The notes beneath the pieces were generated by a model. It was not told the DNA's origin and ran no database searches. It saw nothing but the letters and a program-made list of their open reading frames with translations. DNA of 64,000 nucleotides from Aricia agestis. Taxonomy: Eukaryota; Arthropoda; Insecta; Lepidoptera; Lycaenidae. A program made the position numbers and the translations under genes. Positions 12,001-21,639 of this stretch are shown here, one piece after another. Positions within the stretch are counted from its first letter, which is position 1, and every line of letters begins with the position of its first letter. Where the stretch lies: assembly GCF_905147365.1 (NCBI RefSeq), contig NC_056428.1, positions 16,894,001 to 16,958,000 of the forward strand, written 5' to 3'.

Positions 12001-15000
12001 ATCTAACAAAACTTTTTTGAGTCATACGTGTAACGGCCGTTCCCAATATTTGATCTATCTCTGGTTTTGCCCTACTAAAGATAGGAATAGCTCACATTAG
12101 ACATTAGAGACATATATTTTATGTCAATTGTGAGCTATTCCTATCTCTAGTAGGGCAAAACCAGAGATAGATCAAATATTGGGAATGGCCGTAAATTGAT
12201 TATCATACGTGAGGTTTTCCATTGCGTGGACATTCGAGGCATCAGTCATCACTATTTTACATACATGTTCTCTTAGGGGAAACTTGCACCCGTGTAGGTT
12301 AAAGTAATTCCGGAGTTATTTTTCTCTAATTATTATACATATTGTCAAAGATTAAAAAATGACAAACAATTAAACAAACCTAGTTATAGTGCATAACAGA
12401 ACAACTCACATATTTACTTATAGCGTTTTCGGCATCTCGAACTGCCCCGGGGTAGGGCAGGCAGGGCAGGCCGAATGGATACGGAAAAATGATCCACGAA
12501 GCACGTGGACTTAGTACTAGTGCCTTTATCTATGACTATTGCAATACGTAGCTTATGTTCTTAATTTAAACTTCGTCTATTTTATATCCGTTTCGAGATG
12601 CCGAAAACGCTATTACCGTTTTCCCATATTTCCGAACCGACCGGTAATTTTGGTTTGTTGCTTGAATTTGAAATAAAACTTTTTTTTCAGGCGAACTGGT
12701 TTAAGGCGCAGCAGTACTGCCGGTTCCACGGCATGCACCTCGCGTCCATCTCCTCGCAGGAGGAGAACGACAAGCTCGAGAAGTACGTCAGAGAATCAGG
12801 TAATATTCTCTCCTTCCTTCCTTACAGCTCTGCATGTGTGCATAGGCAGTATAGGCCAAGGCATTGGTGGCAGCGTCCTTAGATGGCGGCAGAGTTAGTA
12901 CATAGGGGCGGAAAAATTAAAGTGGCCTATACTCATAAAAATATGAAGACGGCCCTGCTTCCTTATCATCATCATCATCATCAGTCTATTGCCGTCCACT
13001 GCTGAATATAGGCCTCCCCTTCCTTATGATGAAGGAAACTCTCATAGTGGGTGCTTCACTTCGATCTTTTATGGAAAATTAGACAATGTGGTTCCGCCCG
13101 CGTAAAGGATTTTGCGATAACCGTACATTTTACGGCAAAAAGTTACTTACTTCTTTACATGCCCATGTCCACTTTAAATCTGTGATAAATGTAACAAATA
13201 ATAGTATTTTAAAAAGATAAAACCGACTTTAAATTGTACGTAATTAAGAATTAAAATTCTCTATCTCAAAAACTACTGAACCGATTTTGATAAACTTTCA
13301 GTATTCCCTAAATTGAACAATACCTAGTATAACAAAAAAAGAATCACTTAAATCGGACTCGTTCCTCAAATTAGTCAGTTCTTAAAAAATCCCCATTTTT
13401 TACACAATTATAAACGCTTGTATGGACTATGGCAGCGGTTCGCAACACTGGAGTCGCGACCCCATGCGGTGTCGCGGAAGATATTTATGGAGTCGCCAAA
13501 AGTCAGACAACAAGGTCGTACTTATCGAATTTTATTTACGACGAAGTTACCTGAACCAACCTTTCCACTTATTTAGTTTTGCACAATTAACTAAGTGTTT
13601 TTTTTCTGGGGTCGCTCATAACCTATTTTTTTAATTTTGGGGTCGCAATATCAAAAAGGTTGCAGACTGGTGGACTATGGTACTATTTAAAACTATACTC
13701 CACTCGGGCTAACTTGTCGCTAGCGGTCATTGACTCCCTGTCAAAAACTTGTCATTTTCCATATAAACCGCGATTGACAATGAAGTGTCAGATATTGTTT
13801 ATCGTGGTTTTACGAGATATTGTGCTAGCAGCTAGAGGCTACTTTACAACCGACTAATCGGCTAGTCGGCTCGTCAGCCAAAATTATGATCGACAGATCT
13901 CTAATTAACCTATCGATCCCCAAGCAGCAGCCGGCTGCCGCATAACAGTTGAAAATCGACTGTGTCTGCTATACCCACGATGGAGGTGTTAAAATGTTCT
14001 TATCATTAACCAAACAACACCTACTTTTTCAGGTTACGGTCGCGAGCACTTCTGGACGTCGGGCACGGACTTGGCTGAGGAGGGCAACTTCTTCTGGATG
14101 GCCAACGGCAGACCCCTAACCTTCGTCAACTGGAATGCTGGCGAGCCCAACAACTTCAGGTAAATCCAAACTCGGTCTTAACTCTTAAGCGATAATCGAG
14201 TTTAAAACAATCGTGGTGCCACAAATCATGGTGTCTTGCTCGTTCTTGGTGTTTATTGCAAGAGAAGGTGCATTTCGACGAACGACAAAGAGGCCCATTC
14301 ACGGCAGGACTGCCGTGCAGTCCTGCCGTGAATGGGCCTCTTAAGGCATTTAATTACGTATAGTTCGGATGGATGCAGGGCCCCCGCTACCATAATATGT
14401 GCAATGTGTGCAATGCACACGGGCGCTACCCTCTAGGGGCCAAATCGCTATCTTTAGGGGCGCCAAAACCACAGACCCAAAAAATTTGCCTAAGGAAGCA
14501 GCCATGCCGATTGTATGGGCGCTGCAGACTCGATCGCACAAAAAGTCGGTCATCTGCGATCTCCCTTAAGAGGAGTCCACACCACCGTTTTTCCATACAA
14601 ATGCTGTCCCCTGTTTCCTCCCTGGATAATGCCGGTAGAGTTATGATTTTTTTCCTGAATATCTATGGTCACTATTAAGCATGTCCCTATGTTTTCTTTT
14701 TTTTCATAATGTTATTATTAAAAAAGATAAGAACGTGCAAAAACCCAAAAAATGGCCAGATTTTCCTCTGTGTTCAAATACCCAGAAAACAAAACTGGCT
14801 AAAATATACAAAAAAATAAAACATAGGAACATAGCTCAAGCCTTGTTTTAATTCTTAATGAAAAAAGTACTTAAATCGGTTAAGTTTTGGAGAAGGAATC
14901 AGCGGACAACGAATCGAAGATTTTCTGTTCTTTTATTACAACTTTTGTCGTGTTGTCTCTATCGCGCTCTGCGGTGGGAGACTTGAGATTGGTGAGACAG

Positions 15001-15740
15001 CAATACATTTTCAAATACCTATTTTCAATTTCTCTCGCCCCTAGTGTATCCTCTTAAGGGGCGCCAAAATCCTTTTTTTGCACACAGGCGCCAGTAGCCC
15101 TTACGGGGGCCCTGGCTGGATGTAATACCAGTGAAAAAAAAATTAAATGGTCAACTGCGTTGTTCTTATAAGGTTATAAATTATAATCAAATAATGAGGA
15201 TTTAATGTACCATCGAGGAAATTAATTCCTAGACACTTGACGGACCAATGTCATTTGGTTTGATCATGTCAATTCAGTTTTAATTGTGATCTATCGGCTG
15301 GGTTTGACGTAACGCGACCAAACTACGTAGGTCCTCCCAGAGAAGTTGATTCCTAGGCAGACCTGGGAATCAACTTCTCTGATAGTATTTAGATTAACTT
15401 TTTAGAACTAGCATTTAGTTGTAGTAAGAATTTGCAAATGCCCGATTAGGAATTTTGGGTGGAAGGGCTTAAATTTTTTACTAGATACTTCAAATCTTCT
15501 TATGATTATAAATTATGCCCTAATTTTAAGCCGACCTATTAGCCTAAAGATACACCTATTATAAATTATATATTATTAAGTACTTATACGTAATAAAATA
15601 ACACCTATAATTCCAGATACGAGAACGGCGAGGAGGAGAACTGTCTAGAGTTGTGGAACAGGGACGACAAAGGCCTGAAATGGAACGACTCGCCCTGCTC
15701 CTTCGAGACCTACTTCATCTGCGAGGTGCGCTCCGATTAA
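2896..15740 (+). CDS. Secreted single-domain C-type lectin, five exons
   Basis: Exons 2896-3004, 5476-5579, 12691-12799, 14033-14159 and 15617-15740 join with consistent phases (1,0,1,2) and GT-AG borders to encode 190 aa. Residues 1-20 form a hydrophobic signal peptide. A linker carries two cysteines (C38, C41). A C-type lectin domain follows from about residue 62: WFKAQQYC (C81), the FWTSGTDL core, EPN at 145-147, ENCLELW (C159), WND at 172-174, C177 and FICEV (C185). Pairs C81-C185 and C159-C177 are the canonical disulfides. EPN plus WND is the calcium-dependent mannose-type signature. There is no transmembrane segment, so the protein should be secreted. In insects such lectins act in pathogen recognition or cell-surface binding; the ligand here is inferred. 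The stop is TAA at 15738. All catalytic-type calcium ligands look intact. Confidence 0.92.
3066..3323. repeat. Degraded long-hairpin MITE, family A
   Basis: The outer ends read 'ggggtgtaacaaaact' and 'agttttgttacacactgta'. Inner landmarks are 'acttttgtatggg' and 'tcagcgctactatttttac'. All match the well-preserved copies at 8415-8677 and 39811-40077. It lies in lectin intron 1. Confidence 0.7.
3533..4549. mobile_element. 1-kb element with perfect 48-bp terminal inverted repeats
   Basis: Positions 3533-3580 begin 'tactacctatattttgt', and 4502-4549 are their exact reverse complement over 48 bases. The roughly 1-kb interior has no long open frame. The right 420 bp (about 4127-4548) is repeated in inverted orientation at 20571-20965, diverged, including the terminal repeat. 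This is a non-autonomous DNA element of unassigned superfamily, inside lectin intron 1. Confidence 0.7.
5356..5409. repeat. Hairpin, 25-bp arms, upstream of lectin exon 2
   Basis: Arms 5356-5380 and 5385-5409 are reverse complements with one mismatch around a 4-nt loop. The structure lies 67 bp before the exon 2 acceptor. Confidence 0.75.
5476..5579 (+). CDS. Lectin exon 2: linker and start of the CTLD
   Basis: A 104-nt exon between 'cttttccag' and 'gtaattta'. It enters in phase 1 and leaves in phase 0, exactly what exons 1 and 3 need. It encodes ECSSC, then a polar linker, then GEKRYYLGIFFK, which matches the first beta strand expected before ANWFKAQQYC. It has no ATG and is too short to stand out as an open frame. 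A 25-bp-arm hairpin lies 67 bp upstream. Confidence 0.85.
6218..6278. repeat. Perfect hairpin, 27-bp arms
   Basis: Arm 6218-6244 and arm 6252-6278 are exact reverse complements around a 7-nt loop. Weaker pairing continues outward (flanking 'atcctg'/'caggat'), and the 'accaggatct' right edge is echoed inverted near 6464. Confidence 0.8.
7057..7110 (+). repeat. 5' end fragment of a (GTCY)n element
   Basis: Contains 'tttttagggttccgtagcc' and the short inverted partner 'ggaaccct', the conserved start of the family whose full copy is at 41722-42160. Confidence 0.65.
7716..7815 (-). repeat. Degraded family C MITE, inverted
   Basis: 'acagccgtactcaaagaga' at the left and 'tattgcggccg' at the right match the inverted ends of the copy at 967-1103. 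Confidence 0.5.
7858..8290 (+). repeat. (GTCY)n hitchhiking element
   Basis: Starts in a (TCTG)n run, continues 'ctgtatctcaagaaccgct', and ends 'acccttcgtgcgcgag' before a T run. The order matches the complete copy at 41722-42160. Lepidoptera carry MITE-like elements with (GTCY)n microsatellites, which fits. Confidence 0.7.
8415..8677. repeat. Long-hairpin MITE, family A
   Basis: The ends 'tacagtgtgtaacaaaaa' and 'tttttgttacaccctgta' start a nearly continuous inverted repeat of over 100 bp per arm, with an off-centre loop. TA lies at each boundary, suggesting TA target use. It is non-coding. Other copies are at 39811-40077 and, degraded, at 3066 and 38987. Confidence 0.85.
8937..9097. repeat. 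Imperfect inverted-repeat MITE
   Basis: The left end 'gacgggcctcacc…cctgata' is the imperfect inverse of the right end '…tatcagg…aggccct'. Inner phrases such as 'aactcatctgacagata' pair with 'tctctcagataagttg'. Confidence 0.6.
11364..11628. repeat. MITE split by a nested MITE
   Basis: The outer arms 'agatggcggacgta…ttggtcgg' and 'ccgaccaaatgacgtagatccgccat' are inverted copies. The middle is occupied by a separate element at 11440-11561. A related outer element without that insertion is at 15212-15378. Confidence 0.7.
11440..11561. mobile_element. MITE with TAA duplication (Harbinger-like)
   Basis: Ends 'gggtcaattcagaccgcaa' and the imperfect inverse 'ttgcggtttgaattaaccc', flanked on both sides by TAA. 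A second copy with the same ends and TAA flanks is at 55733-55878. A 3-bp TWA duplication is typical of PIF/Harbinger elements; the superfamily assignment is inferred. Confidence 0.75.
12034..12191. mobile_element. Long-hairpin MITE with TAA duplication
   Basis: Arms of about 66 bp ('cggccgttcccaatatttg…ggaatagctcac') are near-perfect reverse complements. TAA flanks both ends (12031-12033 and 12192-12194). Non-coding, in lectin intron 2. Confidence 0.85.
12421..12612. mobile_element. MITE with perfect 20-bp TIRs beside lectin exon 3
   Basis: 12421-12440 (tagcgttttcggc…) and 12593-12612 are exact reverse complements. The right end lies 78 bp before the exon 3 acceptor. Its terminal segment opens a false frame that runs into the exon. 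Confidence 0.8.
12691..12799 (+). CDS. Lectin exon 3: first CTLD helix
   Basis: Preceded by a polypyrimidine tract and 'ttttcag', followed by 'gtaatatt'. Encodes ANWFKAQQYC, then RFHGMHLASISSQEEN, typical of the CTLD alpha-1 helix and following strand. Phase 0 in, phase 1 out. GC-rich codon use contrasts with the AT-rich introns. Confidence 0.92.
12960..13024 (+). repeat. (ATC)n tract with Lep repeat phrase
   Basis: An (ATC)n microsatellite is followed by 'ccgtccactgctgaatatag' and 'gcctcccctt', a phrase recurrent in Lepidoptera repeats. Confidence 0.55.
13425..13680. mobile_element. hAT-like MITE with 8-bp target duplication
   Basis: The element body 13433-13672 begins 'cagcggttcgcaac', and its end is the imperfect inverse ('gttgcagactggtg'). 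Flanks 13425-13432 and 13673-13680 are both GACTATGG. An 8-bp duplication and CA-rich TIRs are hAT hallmarks. It lies in lectin intron 3. Confidence 0.78.
14033..14159 (+). CDS. Lectin exon 4: EPN calcium/sugar site
   Basis: Acceptor 'ctttttcag', donor 'gtaaatcc'. Encodes YGREHFWTSGTDLAEEGNFF followed by a stretch reaching NWNAGEPNNF. EPN is the motif that selects mannose-type sugars in the family. Phase 1 in, phase 2 out. Confidence 0.93.
14288..14342. repeat. Perfect hairpin, 26-bp arms, 3-nt loop
   Basis: 14288-14313 and 14317-14342 are exact reverse complements around CGT. GC-rich arms ('ggcccattcacggcaggac') would fold stably in RNA. Located in lectin intron 4, 128 bp after exon 4. Confidence 0.9.
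14368..15122. mobile_element. hAT-like element, about 740 bp, CAGGGCCCCCG ends
   Basis: The body 14376-15114 starts 'cagggcccccgctac' and ends 'acgggggccctg'. Flanks are gatggatg and gctggatg (7 of 8 identical), a likely 8-bp duplication. A 'ggggcgccaaaa' phrase is repeated near both ends. No transposase frame is intact, so it is non-autonomous. Confidence 0.75.
15212..15378. repeat. Inverted-repeat MITE, related to 11364-11628
   Basis: The left arm 'gaggaaattaattcctag…' and the right arm '…gagaagttgattcctagg' pair imperfectly. The inner 'cgaccaaactacgtag' matches the nested MITE at 11.4 kb. An extra inverted piece 'gaatcaacttctctga' follows. Confidence 0.6.
15617..15740 (+). CDS. Lectin exon 5: WND motif and C-terminus
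   Basis: Acceptor 'aattccag'. Encodes RYENGEEENCLELWNRDDKG followed by KWNDSPCSFETYFICEVRSD and a TAA stop. Contains three of the four core cysteines and the WND calcium ligand motif, and completes the domain at its usual end. Confidence 0.93.
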
Positions 15741-15870
15741 TAACCGTCGACGACATTACACGCTCCAAATTTAAATTATTTTTGACAGTTGTTTTTTTTT
15801 TTATCTGTAAATACTTAGCATGGAACTAAAAACGTGCGGACTTTCTGAAATAAGTTGATACTTCTGCCAG

Positions 15871-16423
15871 AATAAAATTTTAAAGTACAAATAACGTTAC
15901 CATAATTTTTGTGAAACACGTGTACAAAAATTATATTTAATTAAATTAATCTTTAAGTTCTATGTATTTTTAATTATTATTGTATCTATCTAAAATCTTT
16001 TCAAGTGACAAAACGTAAAAAGCTAGTTACCATGTTATACCAAATATTTTTACTTTTTGGATTTTTTTGAATTATTTTTGTATATTTATAAACTGTGTAA
16101 TGTCTACTTAGATTCCATTGTTTTGTTGTGTTAACAGTGTAGTGTGCTAGATTTTTTTTCGAAGTTCTATAGTACTGTTTTTTGTTATTGGCCTGTACAT
16201 TTAAATACTTTCTGTTCTGTGGTCAGTACAATGCCTAATATTTTGTTTATGTTACTGTAATTTGTCACGTAGTAAAATCAAGGTCAATAACAATATTTGT
16301 ACAAATTAATTTCTTGTGTAAAGTTTCACTGCCAAGCTGAAAGTGTTCGAGGGACGATGTCCATAGTCAAACGTAGCTGTACGAAGTTACCTTAGTGTCG
16401 ATAAATAGTTTTAAGACAATAAA
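15871..16423 (+). terminator. Lectin 3' UTR polyadenylation signals
   Basis: AATAAA occurs at 15871-15876 (131 nt after the stop codon) and again at 16418-16423, the second followed by a T-rich run. Either could end the transcript. The next supported gene starts 14 kb downstream. Confidence 0.5.
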
Positions 16424-16461
16424 TCAAAGTTTTTTTTTTAATAACTTATTTTATTTTATCA

Positions 16462-16748
16462 CTAGCTGTATTTTGCCCGTATTATTTTATTGAAGTGACT
16501 ACTTGAATAAGTATGTCACCATGGCAACGTCCATCGCTATTCCGTCGCAAAACAATGGTCGCCGTCACTCTCGAGTTGTAATAATTTACTATTATTTATT
16601 CAACAAATGCACTTATCAATATAATAAGTACCCAGTAGCTGACTCTCAGACCCACTGAATATGCATATAAAATTTGGTTAAAATCAGTAAAGCCGTTTCG
16701 GAGGAGTGCGCGGCCTAACATTGTGACACGAGAATTTTATATATAAGA
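16462..16748 (-). mobile_element. Non-autonomous Helitron
   Basis: On the minus strand it begins TCTTATATATAAAATTCTCG and ends CTAG, with A and T flanks on the plus strand. The body includes 'catggcaacgtccatcgct'. A close copy is at 49720-49986. It starts just past the lectin 3' UTR. Confidence 0.75.
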
Positions 16749-17252
16749 TTAAAAATCATGGAGAAGTTGAAAGGAGAAGAATTATAATACTACCGTATGA
16801 CAGGAGAACACCCAAACTTCATAGAAAATTACCCAAGGCCCGGCGCAGAAGAGATGTATCTCAGCTATTTGGGTATTTTAAGTGTAGCATTTTTTGATAG
16901 GCGAGTTTGCTGCAGGATGTGGCTAAGACAGAAAAAAAATGCTTTTAGATTTTTGAAGGCGCTAATTGAAAATTACATTTCGTTGAACTCCAAAATGTTA
17001 TAAAATGGTAATGAATTATGTTTCTATAATACATAATTATAATAATAATAAATAATAATTTTCAATAGAATCTTTACTTTAATTTTCAATAGAATCACAT
17101 ACAATATGGGGCATCCCCATTAAGCAAAGGATTACTTGTGTTTTATTATTATATTATTATACCGATCTTATTTTATATAAGTACATAGGGAAAATAAACA
17201 GAATGACAAGATTTAGTGAAAATAAGTATATAAGAGTGTGTCGTAACTTTCT

Positions 17253-17592
17253 GTTTAGACCATAAAGTTAATATACCTAGCATTGTTGCTCTATTCCGCT
17301 ATATATATAATTGTTGGAGATTGTTCTCGAGCTGTCAAACGTAACCGAAATTGGTTTCATCTGTGTGTAAAAATATGGGTACGTATACACTTACACAAGC
17401 ATGATTGAACATGATTTCTATGAGATTAAATTGTCAACGTGCGGCACGTGCCGACTGGAAGTCAAAAAAAAAGTGCTGCTGTCATGTATCACACGTCTCT
17501 TTTTACCACGCAGTGTTACTGATAGTGACATCTCTCTTGCTCAGGCCTTTGTTTCTCTATTCCGCTAGGTATATTAACTTTATGGTTTAGAC
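17253..17592. mobile_element. 340-bp MITE with terminal inverted repeats
   Basis: 'accataaagttaatatacct' at the left and its exact inverse at the right (ending near 17586) define the element, with 6 weaker outer bases. The 'tctattccgct' phrases near both ends extend the similarity. No coding capacity. Confidence 0.8.
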
Positions 17593-17696
17593 GCACATGT
17601 GACATGATTAAAAAATAAAGCAATTATTATTTTACCATTAATCATTTTATTTGGTTACAACTCGATATGATCCATCAATACTTCGTCTAAAAAGGC

Positions 17697-18080
17697 CGCA
17701 GGATGCTCTATTTCATTGTTTCTTTTTTTTTATGAAATAAGGGGGCAAACGAGCAAACGGGTCACCTGATGGAAATAAACTTCGGTCGCCCATGGACACT
17801 CGCAGCATCAGAAGAGCTGCAGGTGCGTTGCCGGCCTTTTAAGAGGGAATAGGGTAATAGGGGAGGGTAGGGATGGGAAGGGAAGGGAATAGGGGAGGGT
17901 AGGGAAGGGAATAGGGTAGGGGATTGGGCCTCCGGTAAACAGCGTAAGCGCTGTTTCACGCCGGTTTTCTGTGAGAACGTGGTATTTCTCCGGTCGAGCA
18001 GGCCCATTCGTGCCGAAGCATGGCTCTCCCACGAGAGGCCCGTCATAACTCATTGTTATGAGTTATGACGGGCCCGGCCG
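17697..18080 (+). repeat. SINE-like Lep repeat with G-rich minisatellite
   Basis: Starts 'gaaataagggggcaaacgag', runs through 'agaagagctgcaggtgcgtt', then a G-rich tract of 'ggga(a)ggg' units at 17848-17925, and ends in a 15-bp-arm hairpin at 18040-18077. The phrase 'agaagagctg…taagagggaata' recurs at 32255-32293, showing dispersal. Confidence 0.65.
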
Positions 18081-18407
18081 GACGGTTACAAATAGGTACT
18101 ATTTTTAATTTAATTGTAAATTACTTTTAGCAGACAGAATTTGTAGTACCTATCTTTATTCCTAAAAGGAAAAAGTAAGTGTTTTTGTAGGTTTAGTGAT
18201 TGTTTAAAACATTTCATAAAAGTAATTTAAACTAAAATTGTTAGGTACGCCTGAAAATAATAAAATTGCATTTTTTTTACTTAAGCCACTTTTTGCGGCA
18301 ATGACACATATATATTTATTTTACTAATAAAATATACAAAAAACTGAAATACCTTACTTTTGTGCCGGAGCTTGGGGCTTTTTGGGTGTTCGTCTTTATA
18401 TTATTAA

Positions 18408-19812
18408 CTAGCGGCCCGGCCCGGCTTCGCACGGGTGGACATTGGTTTTTAAATTATTTTTTTTAAATAAAGGTAGTCAATCTTTAAGTTAAGCAGAACA
18501 TAAAAATAGTTTACATTATTTAGCCTGCAACTACTATATTATAATTATTATGTACATATAACACATTTTTATTGTATTTTTTTTTATATTTTTATATTTT
18601 AAGTGTTATGTTTGATTATTTTATCCTTACCTGCAGAACTATAAGACTATAGTACATCACTTTGCGATAAGTAAGTATAGTCTATAATTTATAAAGCATA
18701 AGCAAGAAGGAATATTTTGGTAGATTTTTCACACAATTATTAACACTTAATACGGTTCCCTTTTTTCTCTCATTAAATATAGCCTATATTCAGCAGAAAT
18801 AGTGTGGATTAAAAAATATGCATTAATACTTCCATCGTGCATCGGCATCGTGGGTATCGCAGACACAATAGATCTTCAATTGTTATGCTGGCAGCCGGCT
18901 GCCGCTATTGGAGATTTATAGTTAAAGAAATTAATTAATTATAATAGCAATCAAAAATAATAGTCATTCAAAACTTATTTTAAAAAGTTCTAAAAATATT
19001 ACTTTCGTAGTCATAACTTTTAAAGCTTTTTTGAAATTAGGATTATAATAATGAAGCACGATAGTCTATATCAAATCAATAAAGCAGCACCCGGCTGTCG
19101 CATAACTATTGAATATCTATTGTGTCTGCGATTCCCACGATCGAGGTAATATTTACGTGGACTCTCCGAGCGAGTCTGTGGCACTGATAATTAAATCTCT
19201 CCCCTACCGCACGCACACCCGCGCATCGCGCCTTGACGCCCAATTCGCAACGTGCAGCAGAAATCGTAATATTTTAATTTCGCCATAACATTAAAACCAA
19301 ACGTCCAATTTTAATCATTCAAAGACCAAATATTATCTACATTAACTGTACTTAGTGATGAAATAATTTATTTTGATAAGGGTCAATAGCATGATTTAAA
19401 TAAACGCATTTAAATATAGTCCAAAAAAAAATCTAGATTTTTTAATAAAAAAATGGTTATTGTGCCTCACTCAACATAAATAGGTATAGTGTGTTGCGGA
19501 CTTTTTTGTAGATATTTAAAAGATCTATAATTACTTAGAACATTTTATGCCTCTATCTTTTATAGTTTAGGCAGCGTACGCAAAATAAGTAACTTTTCTG
19601 GTTGATTTTTTAAACCTTGCGTCCGAAAATCCCAAATATCTTACGGAACCTTATATTTTTCCAAAATAAAAATTAGCCTATGTTCAGCAGAAATAATGCA
19701 GGATTCCAATGGTAAAAGAATTTTTCAAATCGGTCCAGTAGTTTCGGAGCCTATTCGACTCAAACAAACAAACAAACAAACAAAAAATCAAATCTTTCCT
19801 CTTTATAATAGT
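18408..19812 (-). repeat. Helitron-like region with an inserted inverted-repeat element
   Basis: Begins 'actagcggcccggc…ttcgcacgggtgg' and ends '…tttataatagtagtgtaga', the inverse layout of the Lep1-like Helitrons. The phrase 'ttcagcagaaatagtgtgga' at 18790 recurs at 19685, so the body is interrupted or duplicated. Between them, 18831-18905 and 19078-19150 are inverted copies ('cagccggctgccgc'). The same end is found alone at 13910-13990. Confidence 0.55.
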
Positions 19813-19822
19813 AGTGTAGACT

Positions 19823-20050
19823 AGATGACGCCCGCAACTCCGTTGCGCCGAAATTCGTTTATCGCGCGGGAACCGTACATTTTTCCGGGATAAAAAGTAT
19901 TCTATGTCCTTTCCTGGGACTCAAAGTATCTCCATGCCAAATTACAGCCAAATCGGTTTAGCAGTTTGGGCGTGAAGAGGTAACAGACAGACAGACAGAC
20001 AGACGGACAGACAGACAGACACACTTTCGCATTTATAATATTAGTATGGA
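19823..20050 (-). mobile_element. Lep1-like Helitron fragment
   Basis: 'gatgacgcccgcaactccgt', then 'catttttccgggataaaaag', a (CAGA)n run, then 'cgcatttataatattagtat'. Same order as the copies at 26895, 29378 and 44784. Confidence 0.7.
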
Positions 20051-20454
20051 TTATTATAAACACTCAAAGAAAAAAAATCAGGATTGGCTAAAGCGTAACA
20101 CCAGATATTACCAAACTCAAAATACATATGTCGAATTCCACATGCCATGTCCTTTAAAAATAGTATTAGCGTTAAATTGACAAAATATTTAATCTTTCCT
20201 TATAACTGAGTCTTAAAAAAGAGACTAAAAGTTATTTTTTTAATATGAGCGCAAAATATAATCGTTAAAAGTATAAATTTTATTAAGTTACATGAATAAC
20301 GTTATTTCTTTTACATTTCTAAGGAACGGATGTATTTCATAAAGTAGGTAATGCAAGTTATTTTCCCTAAGGACAGAAAACGTGGATTCAATCATTTAAA
20401 ATGTTTTTACAGAACTACGAATAATATAACTAGTTTTTATTATTCGTAAGGTGT

Positions 20455-21300
20455 AGTCGGAGAAAAGAGACGGTAGCGGTCATAAAAAATTTGTATCAAA
20501 AAGTTTGTCATTTTCTGTATGTTATTTTTATACATTTATAATATACCTTAGTTTCAACGACATTAAGACTACTGCCTATATTTTGTAAAAAATATTGACT
20601 TCATCATATTTTTTTCAAATCTTGTCTCTGGGACTTAGCTGATCTCAGACTGGCCGTGTAAGCATTGTCCATTTCCATAATCCATTTTCAATTTGTCCAC
20701 TTGTTGTCAACACACTTCAACCATAAATAAATGAGTATAATTCGTATGGCTATGTTGGCTTGTCACTCAAAAATCTGTCATTTCTCATGTGTGTGTGTTG
20801 TAGTGTGTGTAATGTTTTATTTGTTAAAAAAATGTATGATAAAAGCATAATTTCAAAATAATATTAGTTCGATGCACTCCTTCACCATATAAACTATAAC
20901 TGCAAAATTTCATGCACCTACGTTTCCCCATTTTTCGTAAAAAGGGTTACAAAGTTTTTCGTATTATGATTTATGATAAACCGCGATTGACATTAATAAG
21001 TATCAGATCTTTCTAGTCTAATGGCGATGTCGTATTTTGTATACTCGATGTGAACTGAATAATATGAAGCATAATATTATCACTTCGAACTCATAAAAAG
21101 ATTGAAAAAAGTTGGTGATTATCATTCTACGAGTTACCAAGAGGTTTTCCGATGAATCTGTAAATAATATTTGTCTTTATAAGAGATACATTTTATTCTT
21201 AAATATTCTAAATATAGTGCGAGTATTTTTAATTTAGCGCCTAGACTAAAAAGGTCAATGACCGCTACTCGTTTCGCCGAGTATAGTACAGCGCAGTTAT
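20455..21300. repeat. Composite repeat with inverted ends
   Basis: The outer ends 'acggtagcggtcat' and 'atgaccgctact' are inverted. The centre, 20571-20965, is an inverted diverged copy of 4127-4548 including its 48-bp terminal repeat. A related end with 'ctagcggtcattgac' is at 13720. Confidence 0.5.
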
Positions 21301-21639
21301 AGAAACAGAAAAATATCACAACGTTACGCAATGTTTTTTTTTATTACACAGCGATCACACAGTAGGTAACTATTTATTAATCTCTGCTTAAATCAAATAA
21401 AAACAAATAAAGATAATGGCCTTTGTTAAAACTGAACTCAGTGCAATTTATTCGTAGAACCCTGTTTATTATTTTTAGTTACCACGCAGAATTTAACTTG
21501 GCACCTCGTTGGCAAACCTATCCACATGGGCGTACCGAGGAGGAGGCAGGGGTGGCAGCCCCCTAGATCATGACGTCCCTACGTATGTTATATCTAGTAC
21601 TTTTAGAAAACTTATACTTTTAGAAAACTTGACATACAA

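Noticed and set aside
12598..12882. 94-codon frame as the lectin exon with its own start
   Set aside because: The upstream half is the TIR of a MITE and intron; true exon is 12691-12799 by splice sites and phase.
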